This document shows, piece by piece, positions 7,514 to 15,793 of a DNA stretch of 64,000 nucleotides. Each line of letters begins with the position of its first letter. Positions within the stretch are counted from its first letter, which is position 1. Where the stretch lies: contig NZ_CP129111.1 in the NCBI RefSeq assembly GCF_030407165.1, forward strand, positions 2,418,001 through 2,482,000, in the 5' to 3' direction. The notes under the pieces are model-generated. The model saw nothing but the letters and a program-made list of their open reading frames with translations, was not told the DNA's origin and searched no databases. A program made the translations under genes and the position numbers. This DNA comes from Fontisubflavum oceani (lineage in GTDB: Bacteria > Pseudomonadota > Alphaproteobacteria > Rhodobacterales > Rhodobacteraceae).

Positions 7514-9910
7514 CCCGCCCGGATCGAATGGCGGCTCGGCCAATATGCGGGCCTTATGGGCCTGACCCAGAACATAAATCTCCACTTCGTCGCCGGGCTG
7601 CACTGTGCCGGTTTTGGCAAAGCCGAGTGCCAGGGATTTGCCGGTATGCGCGGAATAGGCGCCGGAGGAGACACGGCCGACCGCCGTACCATCGGGCCGG
7701 AATATCGGCTCGCCGCCGCTGGCATCAGCGTCGCGAGCCTCCATCTCGAATATCTGCAAGGTCTCGCGCGGTTCGTTGTCGGCCAGCGCCAGAAAGGCGT
7801 CTTTGTGCAGGAACGCCTTGTCGAGCTTGATCAAGCGCTCCAGGCCAAGCTCCTGCGGCCAGTATTCCGGGCTATATTCACGCCCCCAGGAGCCATAGCC
7901 CTTCTCGATCCGAAGCGACCCGAGGGCCCGGCTGCCAACTGGCCCGCCGCCGAGGTCGCGGGCGGCCTCAATGAGCGCGGTATAGAGGGCCACCTGCTGA
8001 TCTGCCTCGCAATGCAACTCCCACCCGAGATCGCCGGTGAAGGACACCCGCAGCGCCACAACCGGCACGCCCGCCACAACCATCTGCCGCGAGCGCATAA
8101 AGCGGAAGGCGTCGTTGGAGAGGTCTTCATTGGTCAAGCGCTGCAACAGTTCGCGAGATTTCGGCCCGGCGATATTCATGCCGCAAAGCGCGTCGATGCG
8201 GTTTTCGAAGGTGGTGCCGTCCGGCAGGGGCACCATATTGAAGAACCGCTGATGATAGCGCTCGGCCATGCCGGATCCGATCATCATGTAGTGGTCTTCG
8301 GCCAGTTTGGTGACGGTGAAATCGCCCGCCACGCCGCCGCGCACGCCGATGAGCGGCGCGAGGCAGGACCGCCCGATCTCCGCCGGAACGCGATTGGCCA
8401 GAAGCGCATCGAGCCAAGCCTGCGCGCCTGGGCCTTTGATCTCGTAATTGGCGAAATTGGAGATATCGAGCACGCCCACGTGGTTGCGCAGCATTTGAAC
8501 CTCGCGGCCCACCGGCTCAAACCAGTTCTGCCGCTTGAACCCGATGGTCTCGGTCACGCCCGGCTCATCGGCGAACCAAAGCGGATGTTCCCAGCCACAG
8601 TTCATCCCAAAAACCGCGCCCATTTCCGCTTGCATCTCATAGGCTGGTCGCACCCGCGCAGGGCGCCCGGCGCTGCGCTCCTCATTTGGGAAATGGATCG
8701 CGAAGCGGTTGGCATATTGGTCCTCAACCCGGGCCTTGGTGAAGGCCTTCCCTGCCCAGGAGCCATAGCGCGCCAGGTCCCAGCCAAACATGTCGAGCTT
8801 CGGCTCGCCCTCGATGATCCATTCCGCCGCCAAAAGGCCGAGGCCACCGGATTGTGAGAAGCCGGGGATGATGCCGTTGCAGCAGAAATAGTTCCGCCGC
8901 TCCGGCACTGGGCCAAAGAGCGCGGAACTGTCCGGTGACCAGATCATCGGCCCGTTGATCACCCGTTTCACGCCGGCATTGGCGGCCGCCGGGACCCGCT
9001 CCATCGCGCGCATAACGTTTTCCATGATCCGGTCCAGGTCATCGGCAAAAAGCTCATGGCCGAAGCCCTGCGGGGTGCCATCCTCAGCCCAAAACCGCAT
9101 GTCGCGCTCATAAGCACCGATCAGCAAGCCCTGACCTTCCTGGCGCAAGTAATACTCCCCATCGCGATCGGCGACGGAGGGCAGGCGGGTGCCCTGGGCG
9201 ACGATCTCGTCGATGGTTTCGGTGACGAAATACTGGTGCTCGGTCGGTTGCAGCGGCAGGTCGATTCCGGCAAGGGCGGCGACTTCACGCCCCCAAAGCC
9301 CGGCGGCATTGATCACCCAATCGGCCTGGATATCGCCGTTCGGCGTCTCGACGATCCAGGTCCCATCTGGCTGTTGCCGGGTCGCGGTGACGGGCGTGAA
9401 GCGGTGGATCTCGGCCCCCATCGCGCGCGCGCCTGCGGCATAGGCCATGGTCACGCCGGATGGGTCCACATTGCCGCCATCGGGCTCATACATAATGCAG
9501 CGGATGCCGTCGAAATCGACCAGGGGATGCAGGCGCTCGGCCTCATCGCGGCTGATTTCATGGAAATTCATCTTGTAATAGCGCGCCTTGGCCTCTTGCA
9601 GGCGCAACTGATGCTCACGGTCTTCGGTTTGGGCGAGATAGAGCGAGCCGGGTTGGAACACGCCGCAGCCTTGGCCGGTTTCCGCCTCCAACGCCTTGTA
9701 GAGGTTCATCGTGTAATGCTGGATGCGGCTGATATTGGTGTTGTCATGCAATCCGTGGATATTGGCCGCCGCATGCCAGGTGGAGCCCGAGGTCAACTCA
9801 TCCCGCTCCAGCAGCACTACATCTTTCCAGCCGAGTTTCGCCAGATGGTAGAGGATGGAGCACCCGACCAACCCGCCGCCAATCACCACGGCCTGAGCAT
9901 GTGTTTTCAT
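7496..9910 (-). CDS. FAD-dependent dimethylglycine/sarcosine dehydrogenase-like protein (DAO + GcvT domains)
   Basis: Predicted to oxidatively demethylate an N-methylated glycine derivative, passing the one-carbon unit to tetrahydrofolate. The 804-residue protein has an N-terminal DAO Rossmann fold with VVIGGGLVGCSILYHLAKLG (residues 9-28), then TSGSTWHAAA (near 41-50), the region where the histidine that covalently binds FAD sits in dimethylglycine dehydrogenases. The second half (about 430-800) is an aminomethyltransferase (GcvT) fold with LEHCEADQ-like and RIEKGYGSWGREY segments. Catalytic substrate cannot be separated from sarcosine or related betaines by eye. GAGGACAG precedes the ATG. 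Likely cytoplasmic, since no signal peptide is visible. Confidence 0.88.
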   Translation of the reverse strand: MKTHAQAVVIGGGLVGCSILYHLAKLGWKDVVLLERDELTSGSTWHAAANIHGLHDNTNISRIQHYTMNLYKALEAETGQGCGVFQPGSLYLAQTEDREHQLRLQEAKARYYKMNFHEISRDEAERLHPLVDFDGIRCIMYEPDGGNVDPSGVTMAYAAGARAMGAEIHRFTPVTATRQQPDGTWIVETPNGDIQADWVINAAGLWGREVAALAGIDLPLQPTEHQYFVTETIDEIVAQGTRLPSVADRDGEYYLRQEGQGLLIGAYERDMRFWAEDGTPQGFGHELFADDLDRIMENVMRAMERVPAAANAGVKRVINGPMIWSPDSSALFGPVPERRNYFCCNGIIPGFSQSGGLGLLAAEWIIEGEPKLDMFGWDLARYGSWAGKAFTKARVEDQYANRFAIHFPNEERSAGRPARVRPAYEMQAEMGAVFGMNCGWEHPLWFADEPGVTETIGFKRQNWFEPVGREVQMLRNHVGVLDISNFANYEIKGPGAQAWLDALLANRVPAEIGRSCLAPLIGVRGGVAGDFTVTKLAEDHYMMIGSGMAERYHQRFFNMVPLPDGTTFENRIDALCGMNIAGPKSRELLQRLTNEDLSNDAFRFMRSRQMVVAGVPVVALRVSFTGDLGWELHCEADQQVALYTALIEAARDLGGGPVGSRALGSLRIEKGYGSWGREYSPEYWPQELGLERLIKLDKAFLHKDAFLALADNEPRETLQIFEMEARDADASGGEPIFRPDGTAVGRVSSGAYSAHTGKSLALGFAKTGTVQPGDEVEIYVLGQAHKARILAEPPFDPGGLRLRS

Positions 9911-10022
9911 CGGGTTCTGTCCTCTGCCAACAAGCGCGCCTCACACACGGGTAGAGGGCTGGCTCCGGATCGGCAAAGAAAAAATCTTATGGCAATGCCC
10001 CCGCTTCTTTGGGGTCATGGTG

Positions 10023-11207
10023 TCAAATCAGCAAGGCTTCGACAATTGCGCCGGCGGTTTGCGGTTCTTGATGCGGCGGTCGGACCAAGAGCGCGTCGGC
10101 ATCGGCCAAGCGGGTCAGGAGCGAGCTGTCCTGCGCATCAAAAGGCGTGATCTCAGGCAATCCGTTGCCGGGGATCAGGCGTGCACGCATATAATGCTCA
10201 CGCGGGCCGTTCGCAGACAGGTCGACGGCGAGCCGGGCATGGGTCAAGCGCCGCTCACCCGTCGGCAGGCCAAGGAAAGCATGCAGCATCGGAACGATGA
10301 AGAGATGACCGCAAACCATTGACGAAACGGGATTACCGGGCAGTCCAACAAGAGCTGATGTCGCCAGCCGCCCCGCCATCAAAGGTTTGCCGGGCCGCAT
10401 CGCAATCTTATAGAAGGACCGCTCCAGCCCCATCGCAGCAGCCACCTCGCCAACCAGATCATGATCGCCCACCGAGGCGCCGCCAATGGTCACGATCAGG
10501 TCCGCACCTGCGGCCAACCCAAGCACGTGTTCCAGGCTTTCGCGGGTGTCCCGCGCGATGGGCAACATCCGGGCATGGCCACCCTCTGCCTCGATCAGCG
10601 CTTTCAACCCATAGGTGTTCGACGCGATGATCTGATCCGGGCGCGGCGTCTCGCCAGGCTGCACCAACTCGTCGCCGGTGGCGATCAACGCCACCTCGGG
10701 CCGCCGCGTGACGGGCAGGGTGGCGTGGTTCATCGAGGCGGCCAGCGCGATATCTGCCGGGCTCAGTCGGCGCGGCGCTTCGATCCTGTGGCCTTTGCGG
10801 AAATCGCCGCCCGAGGGGCGGATATGGGTCTTTTGATCAAGTTTGTCGCCAAGGGTGATCCGCTCGCCATCCCGGGTGACGTCTTCTTGGATGATGATCC
10901 TATCCGCGCCCTCGGGCACCGGCGCGCCGGTGAAGATGCGCAGCGCCTCGCCACCGCCGATCTGACCATGCCAAACATGGCCGGCGGCAGCCTCTCCAAT
11001 AACGCGGAACTGCGCCCCGGAGGTGGCGTCGTCGCTCCGCACGGCATAGCCGTCCATGGCGGAGGCGGCGAAGGGCGGCTGGTCCCGCTCGGCCAAGACG
11101 GACCGCGCCAGGACTCGGCCCGCGGCCTCGGCCAGCGGTACGTCTTCAACCTCCAACACCCGGGTCAGGGCAAGGCATTGGGCCAGCGCTTCGGCAACAG
11201 TGATCAC
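10023..11207 (-). CDS. moeA: Molybdopterin molybdenumtransferase
   Basis: Inserts molybdate into adenylated molybdopterin in the last step of molybdenum cofactor synthesis. The 394-residue protein shows the MoeA motifs PPFAASAMDGYAVR (about residues 44-57), the ATGDELVQPGE loop (about 175-185), VTIGGASVGDHD (about 235-246) and GLPGNPVSSMV (about 290-300). Its ATG overlaps the moaC stop as ATGA, so translation is likely coupled. It is the last gene of the trpGDC-moaC-moeA operon; 112 bases separate it from the next gene. Confidence 0.96.
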   Translation of the reverse strand: MITVAEALAQCLALTRVLEVEDVPLAEAAGRVLARSVLAERDQPPFAASAMDGYAVRSDDATSGAQFRVIGEAAAGHVWHGQIGGGEALRIFTGAPVPEGADRIIIQEDVTRDGERITLGDKLDQKTHIRPSGGDFRKGHRIEAPRRLSPADIALAASMNHATLPVTRRPEVALIATGDELVQPGETPRPDQIIASNTYGLKALIEAEGGHARMLPIARDTRESLEHVLGLAAGADLIVTIGGASVGDHDLVGEVAAAMGLERSFYKIAMRPGKPLMAGRLATSALVGLPGNPVSSMVCGHLFIVPMLHAFLGLPTGERRLTHARLAVDLSANGPREHYMRARLIPGNGLPEITPFDAQDSSLLTRLADADALLVRPPHQEPQTAGAIVEALLI

Positions 11208-11683
11208 GTGTCGGCCTCGAACCGGCCGGATTTGCCGCCATCTTTCAACAAGACGCGCAGGCCGCCGATTTCCATCGCTCGGTCGGCGGCTTTCAGCATA
11301 TCATAGACCGTCAGCGCGGCCGTTGACGCCGCCATAAGTGCTTCCATTTCGACGCCGGTCTGCCCATTGGTCTTGACGGTTGCTTTGATCCGCACACCCG
11401 GCAGATCGCGATCGGGGTCAAGCTCCATGGCCACCTTGGTCACCGGCAGAGGGTGGCAGAGCGGGATCAGATCGGCGGTGCGTTTGGTTCCCATAATCCC
11501 GGCCAGCCGCGCCACGCCCAAAACATCGCCCTTCTTGGCGATCCCCTTTTCAACCAGATCAAGGGTCTCGGGCCGCATTTTGACCCAAGCGCCCGCTGTC
11601 GCGACCCGCGCGGTAACTGGTTTTTCCGAGACATCGACCATATGGGCCTGCCCCTCGGCGTCGAAATGAGTGAGATCTGGCAT
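11204..11683 (-). CDS. moaC: Cyclic pyranopterin monophosphate synthase
   Basis: Second enzyme of molybdenum cofactor synthesis, converting 3',8-cyclo-7,8-dihydro-GTP to cyclic pyranopterin monophosphate. The 159 residues are the full family length. Diagnostic motifs are LIPLCHPLP (about residues 73-81), TGVEMEALMAAS (about 108-119) and VYDMLKAADRAMEIGG (about 125-140), followed by the KSG near the C-terminus. The ATG shares one base with the trpC stop (TGATG) and the stop overlaps moeA (ATGA), so it sits between tightly coupled partners. Confidence 0.97.
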   Translation of the reverse strand: MPDLTHFDAEGQAHMVDVSEKPVTARVATAGAWVKMRPETLDLVEKGIAKKGDVLGVARLAGIMGTKRTADLIPLCHPLPVTKVAMELDPDRDLPGVRIKATVKTNGQTGVEMEALMAASTAALTVYDMLKAADRAMEIGGLRVLLKDGGKSGRFEADT

Positions 11684-12496
11684 CAGAGCCCCGCTTTTAA
11701 GGGATTGGCCAGCAGGTTTCTGGTGGCTTGCGCCACATCCTCCTGCCGCATCAGGCTTTCGCCGATTAAGAAACAGCGCGCGCCATATTGCGCCATATCG
11801 GCGAGATCCTCCGGGGTGGACAGGCCGCTTTCGGCCACCACAAGCCGGTCATCGGGGATCATCCGGACCAGCCGTCGGGTCACATCAAGAGAGGTCTCGA
11901 AGGTATTGAGATCGCGGTTATTTATACCAACGAGGCGCGAGGATAGGCGGCTGGCTCGCTCAAGCTCCGCCTCGTCATGCACTTCGATCAGCGCGTCCAT
12001 GCCCCAATCCGCCGCGGCCGCTTCAAGCTCCGCCGCTTGACCATCATCGAGGCTCGCCATGATGATCAGAATGCAGTCGGCCCCAAGCGCGCGCGCTTCG
12101 GCCACTTGATAGGGGTCATAGAGGAAATCCTTGCGCAAAACGGGCAGCTCGCACGCGGCGCGCGCCGCGACCAGATAGCTGTCATCGCCCTGAAAGCTTG
12201 GCCCATCGGTCAACACGCTCAGACAGGTCGCACCACCGGCCGCATAAGCTTCGGCCAAGGCGGGCGGGTCAAAATCGGCGCGGATCAAACCTTTCGACGG
12301 GCTCGCCTTTTTAATCTCGGCAATCAAGCCATAGCCTTCGCGAACAGCGGCGTGAAGCGCATCGGCAAAGGGGCGCACCGGATCGGCGGCGCGGGCCTCG
12401 GCCTCGACGGTTTCAAGAGGCCGCTCTTGCTTGCGCGCGGCGATGTCGTCCAGCTTGTAAGCCTTGATCTTCTCAAAGAATGGTTGGGGTGCTCAT
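11683..12496 (-). CDS. trpC: Indole-3-glycerol phosphate synthase, frameshifted near the start as sequenced
   Basis: Closes the indole ring in tryptophan synthesis. The ATG at 12496 overlaps the trpD stop (ATGA) and begins MSTPTIL, but then hits TGA: the DNA reads ATT CTT TGA G. Skipping one T gives EKIKAYKLDDIAARKQERPL, the normal TrpC N-terminus, and the total becomes 270 residues, the family length. Catalytic motifs are intact downstream: EIKKASPSKG, VLRKDFLYDPYQ, GINNRDL and VAESGL. The extra base is in the T-run at 12475-12477. The only in-frame start after it is a GTG at 12378, which would remove the first helix. A sequencing indel is most likely; see findings for the recoding alternative. 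Confidence 0.9.
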
Positions 12497-13512
12497 GCCG
12501 CCTCCGATGTGATGCGCGCCAGCGTCTCGACCGCGTTTTTGGCCTTGCCGCTATCAATGCTTTCGCGTGCCATTTCAACCCCTTCCACCAGGGTTGTCAC
12601 CTTATCCGCGACGATCAGCGCCGCCGCTGCGTTGAGCAAGACTGCGTCGCGATAGGCCCCTGGTGCCCCGTCAAGCAGCGCCTGGAAGGCATGGCCGTTT
12701 TCCTGCGGTGTGCCGCCCAAAATGTCGCGCAGCGGGTGAACCGGCAGCCCCGCCTCTTCGGGGTGAACTTGCCGTCCGCGGATCTTGCCATCTTCCAACA
12801 CGGCGACCGAGGTCTCACCACTGATCGAGATCTCGTCGGTGCCATCCGCGCCATGCACGAGCCAGACTTTTTCGGACCCAAGCTCCTGCAAGGTCTCGGC
12901 CATCGGATAGATCAGGTCGATGGCGAAGGCCCCGGTGAGTTGGCGTTTCACGCCTGCGGGGTTGGTCAATGGGCCGATGATGTTGAAAATCGTCTTGCAG
13001 CCGAGCTCTTGCCGGGTGGGCATGACATGTTTGATCGCCGGATGGTGCATCGGCGCCATCATGAAGCCGATGCCCGCTTCCGCGATGCCGCGCTCCACGA
13101 TCTCTGGGCCAACCATCACGTCGATCCCCATCTGGCCAAGTGCATCCGCCGCGCCGGATTTCGAGGAGAGATTGCGGTTACCATGTTTCGCCACCGGTAC
13201 ACCGGCCCCGGCCACAACAAACGCCGTGGCGGTGGAGATGTTGAGCGTCCCCATCCCGTCACCGCCGGTGCCGACGATATCCATCGCCCCTTCAGGTGCG
13301 CGCACTGGTACACATTTCGCCCGCATCACCGCCGAAGCGGCGGCGTATTCAGCCACGGATTCGCCACGCGCCCGCATCGCCATCAGCAATCCGCCAATCT
13401 GCGCCGGTGTGGCTTGGCCTTCGAAGAGGTATCCGAAAGCTTCTTCCGCCTGCGCCCGGCTGAGCGGTCCTTCGGAGGCGGCGAAGATCAGCGGCTTCAT
13501 TGCATCATTCAT
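12493..13512 (-). CDS. trpD: Anthranilate phosphoribosyltransferase
   Basis: Transfers phosphoribosyl from PRPP to anthranilate. The protein has 339 residues from the ATG at 13512, the normal length. Motifs are DIVGTGGDGMGTLNIST (PRPP site, about residues 79-95), VAKHGNRNLSSKSGAADAL (about 106-124) and NIIGPLTNPAG (about 160-170). The frame is open 55 codons further upstream, but ATG 13512 overlaps the trpG stop as ATGA and has GGAGAG upstream. The downstream trpC start overlaps its stop in the same way. Confidence 0.96.
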   Translation of the reverse strand: MNDAMKPLIFAASEGPLSRAQAEEAFGYLFEGQATPAQIGGLLMAMRARGESVAEYAAASAVMRAKCVPVRAPEGAMDIVGTGGDGMGTLNISTATAFVVAGAGVPVAKHGNRNLSSKSGAADALGQMGIDVMVGPEIVERGIAEAGIGFMMAPMHHPAIKHVMPTRQELGCKTIFNIIGPLTNPAGVKRQLTGAFAIDLIYPMAETLQELGSEKVWLVHGADGTDEISISGETSVAVLEDGKIRGRQVHPEEAGLPVHPLRDILGGTPQENGHAFQALLDGAPGAYRDAVLLNAAAALIVADKVTTLVEGVEMARESIDSGKAKNAVETLARITSEAA

Positions 13513-14096
13513 GCGGGCTCTCCGATCCGCGCCATATCGAGGAAATTCTTCAGCATCTGATGGCCATGCTCGGAGCGGATGCTTTCGGGGTGAAACTGCA
13601 CCCCCTCCATCGGCAGCTCTTTGTGGCGGAGGCCCATGATCGTGCCGTCTTCCAACTCGGCGCTGATCTCCAGGCAATCCGACAACCCCTCGCGGGCGAC
13701 GACCAGCGAATGGTACCGTGTGGCGAGGAAGGGCGAGGGCAGGCCTGCGAAAACACCGGTGCCCTGGTGGCGCACTTCGCCCAATTTGCCATGCACGATT
13801 TCGCTATGACGTTGAACTGTGCCGCCAAAAGCTTCGCCGATCGCTTGATGGCCCAAACACACGCCCATGAGCGGCGTGCGTGTTTCCGCCGCAGCCTGGG
13901 TCAGCGCCAAGCAGATTCCAGCTTGTGAGGGGTCGCACGGGCCCGGCGAGAGCAAAATCGCCTCTGGCTTGAGCGCCATTGCCTCTTGCACATTGAGCGC
14001 GTCATTCCGCTCAACCCGGACATCCGCACCCAATTCCCCTAGATAATGCACGAGATTATAGGTGAAACTGTCATAGTTATCGATCAACAGCAGCAT
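13509..14096 (-). CDS. trpG: Anthranilate synthase component II (glutamine amidotransferase)
   Basis: Supplies ammonia from glutamine to TrpE for anthranilate formation. The 195-residue class I amidotransferase has the catalytic cysteine in MGVCLGHQAIGEAFGG (about residues 77-92) and the His-Glu pair in GVQFHPESI (about 168-176), plus the opening MLLLIDNYDSFTYNLVHYL. First gene of the trpGDC-moaC-moeA run. Its partner trpE lies about 1.7 kb away on the same strand, across the oppositely oriented deacetylase gene. Confidence 0.96.
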   Translation of the reverse strand: MLLLIDNYDSFTYNLVHYLGELGADVRVERNDALNVQEAMALKPEAILLSPGPCDPSQAGICLALTQAAAETRTPLMGVCLGHQAIGEAFGGTVQRHSEIVHGKLGEVRHQGTGVFAGLPSPFLATRYHSLVVAREGLSDCLEISAELEDGTIMGLRHKELPMEGVQFHPESIRSEHGHQMLKNFLDMARIGEPA

Positions 14097-14217
14097 GGGG
14101 CCGGGGCCTTTCCGAAAGGGGGTGAAGGCGACGCGCGCCCGCGTTATACATGTTCAACAGCCGCGCCCCGGGGTCAAGGGATCGGGCAAGAACGGCGCGC
14201 GAGAATGAGGAGCGATG

Positions 14218-15765
14218 ATGGGCAGAGGTGTGATCATTGGGATGGTCTGGGGCGTGTTGTTTTCAGCGCTTTTTCTGGCCGTGATTTCCTTGAACGCGCC
14301 GCTGCCGGAAGAGCGCGCGCCAGCGGCCTCAATGGTGGGAGTGGGTGATGCTGATACCCGGCCCGAATTGCCGGAGCTTGCCGCCGAGGATGAAGCTCCC
14401 AATCCTCTGGAGACGCCGGAGGTCGAGACGCCCCCAACAAGCGACGCCACCGCAGGCGCACCGGAGATGGGTGGGGCGGTCGAGCAATCTGAGACCGCGC
14501 AGGGACCAGCCGATAACGTGCCTCTGCCTGCCGGGTCGGAGTTTAACCGGCCTCCGCCGGACGAGGCAGCGGCTCTCCCCATCACAGATCAAGCGCCGGA
14601 CGTAACCCCTCCAACGGGGAGCGCGGCACCGGCCCCGGATGTGCTGACCGGGTCGCCTGTACCCGATACCGCCTCCGCGCCACTTCCGACCGCGACTGCG
14701 GCGCTCGATCTGCCACAGATAAATGTGCCAACCGCGGATGGAACCACGCCAGAGGTCACCAATACGGATCAAGACCCACTTGCGCCGCCGCAAGAATTGC
14801 AACCGGCACCGCTTGGCTTGCCGCAGATCGAGACCGATCCCGGCGCGGTCCGCCTCGATACGACACCAGCCGCCGCGCCAGTTTTGGATCAGCCATCGGA
14901 GTCGGCCGACCCGGCAGAGACCTCTGAGCCTGAGCCGGTTGAGCCGACAGACCCCGGTCCCGCTCCGCTGGAAGCCGCTGGTCTTTCTGAACCGCGCTTG
15001 CCTCGGATCGGTGATCCACTGCCGACCGATGTAGGCACGGAGATGGATCAAGAGGATGCTGCATCGACGATGCCAGAGGATACTGCTGCGCGCCCGGCGA
15101 TCGAAGCGTTCGCGGCGGAGTTTGACGCCGCAGAGACACGACCGTTGATGGCGGTGATCCTCATCGATGACCCAGCTTTTGGTCTCGACCGGACCCTTTT
15201 GCAGAGCTTCCCCTTTCCGGTGAGTTTCGCGATTGACCCGACCCGCCCGCAAGCGGCGGAGAATGCGGCCGCATATCGCGCGGCAGGGTTTGAGGTATTG
15301 ATGCTGGCCGAGGATATGCTTCCTGCCGGTGCGGCCCCAGCCGATGTCGAGGTGGCTTTGGCAGGCGGATTTGAAGTCTTGCCGGAAGCGGTGGCGGTTT
15401 TGGATAGCGATCAGAATCGGGTGCAAGGCGACCGACCTGTGCTCGATGCGGTGATCTCGGTCCTACAAGAGACCGGCCATGGATTGGTGGCCTATCCCCG
15501 CGGCCTGAACGCCGCGGAACAAAGTGCCGTCCGGGTGGATGTGCCCGCAGCAACGCTGTTCCGGCAAATCGATTCCGAGCGGGAACGGGCCACGGTGATC
15601 ACGCGGTATCTGGACCGGGCGGCCTTCGCGGCAGGGCAGGATGGCAGCGTCATCGTCATCGGGCATACCTATTCCGATACGGTGACGGCGCTTTTCTCTT
15701 GGGCCCTCGGGGCGCGGTCCGAAAGCGTGGCCATGGCACCGGTCTCGGCGGTCTTGACCCGATAG
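14218..15765 (+). CDS. Divergent polysaccharide deacetylase family protein (YibQ-like), Pro-rich
   Basis: An N-terminal membrane anchor (VIIGMVWGVLFSALFLAVIS, about residues 4-24) is followed by about 270 residues of low-complexity Pro/Ala/Glu/Thr sequence and a C-terminal divergent polysaccharide deacetylase (DUF610) domain from about 310, with MAVILIDDPAFGLD, FPFPVSFAIDP, GHGLVAYPRGLN and SVIVIGHTYSDT. These domains have a deacetylase fold but often lack the usual metal ligands, so activity on envelope glycans is an inference. ATG 14218 has AGGAG 5 bases upstream; the adjacent ATG at 14215 is the alternative. It is transcribed away from trpG and converges on trpE. Confidence 0.85.
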   Translation: MGRGVIIGMVWGVLFSALFLAVISLNAPLPEERAPAASMVGVGDADTRPELPELAAEDEAPNPLETPEVETPPTSDATAGAPEMGGAVEQSETAQGPADNVPLPAGSEFNRPPPDEAAALPITDQAPDVTPPTGSAAPAPDVLTGSPVPDTASAPLPTATAALDLPQINVPTADGTTPEVTNTDQDPLAPPQELQPAPLGLPQIETDPGAVRLDTTPAAAPVLDQPSESADPAETSEPEPVEPTDPGPAPLEAAGLSEPRLPRIGDPLPTDVGTEMDQEDAASTMPEDTAARPAIEAFAAEFDAAETRPLMAVILIDDPAFGLDRTLLQSFPFPVSFAIDPTRPQAAENAAAYRAAGFEVLMLAEDMLPAGAAPADVEVALAGGFEVLPEAVAVLDSDQNRVQGDRPVLDAVISVLQETGHGLVAYPRGLNAAEQSAVRVDVPAATLFRQIDSERERATVITRYLDRAAFAAGQDGSVIVIGHTYSDTVTALFSWALGARSESVAMAPVSAVLTR

Positions 15766-15793
15766 ACACCGAAGCCACTCGAGGCGCGGGGGA

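Noticed and set aside
11977..13560. A 527-residue plus-strand frame over trpC and trpD
   Set aside because: Antisense shadow of two well-identified genes, with His/Arg-rich composition typical of reversed coding DNA.
14097..14217. Possible trp leader or attenuator upstream of trpG or trpE
   Set aside because: No Trp-rich short frame was found. trpE begins 3 bases after the upstream gene and the trpG upstream gap has no terminator-antiterminator pair.
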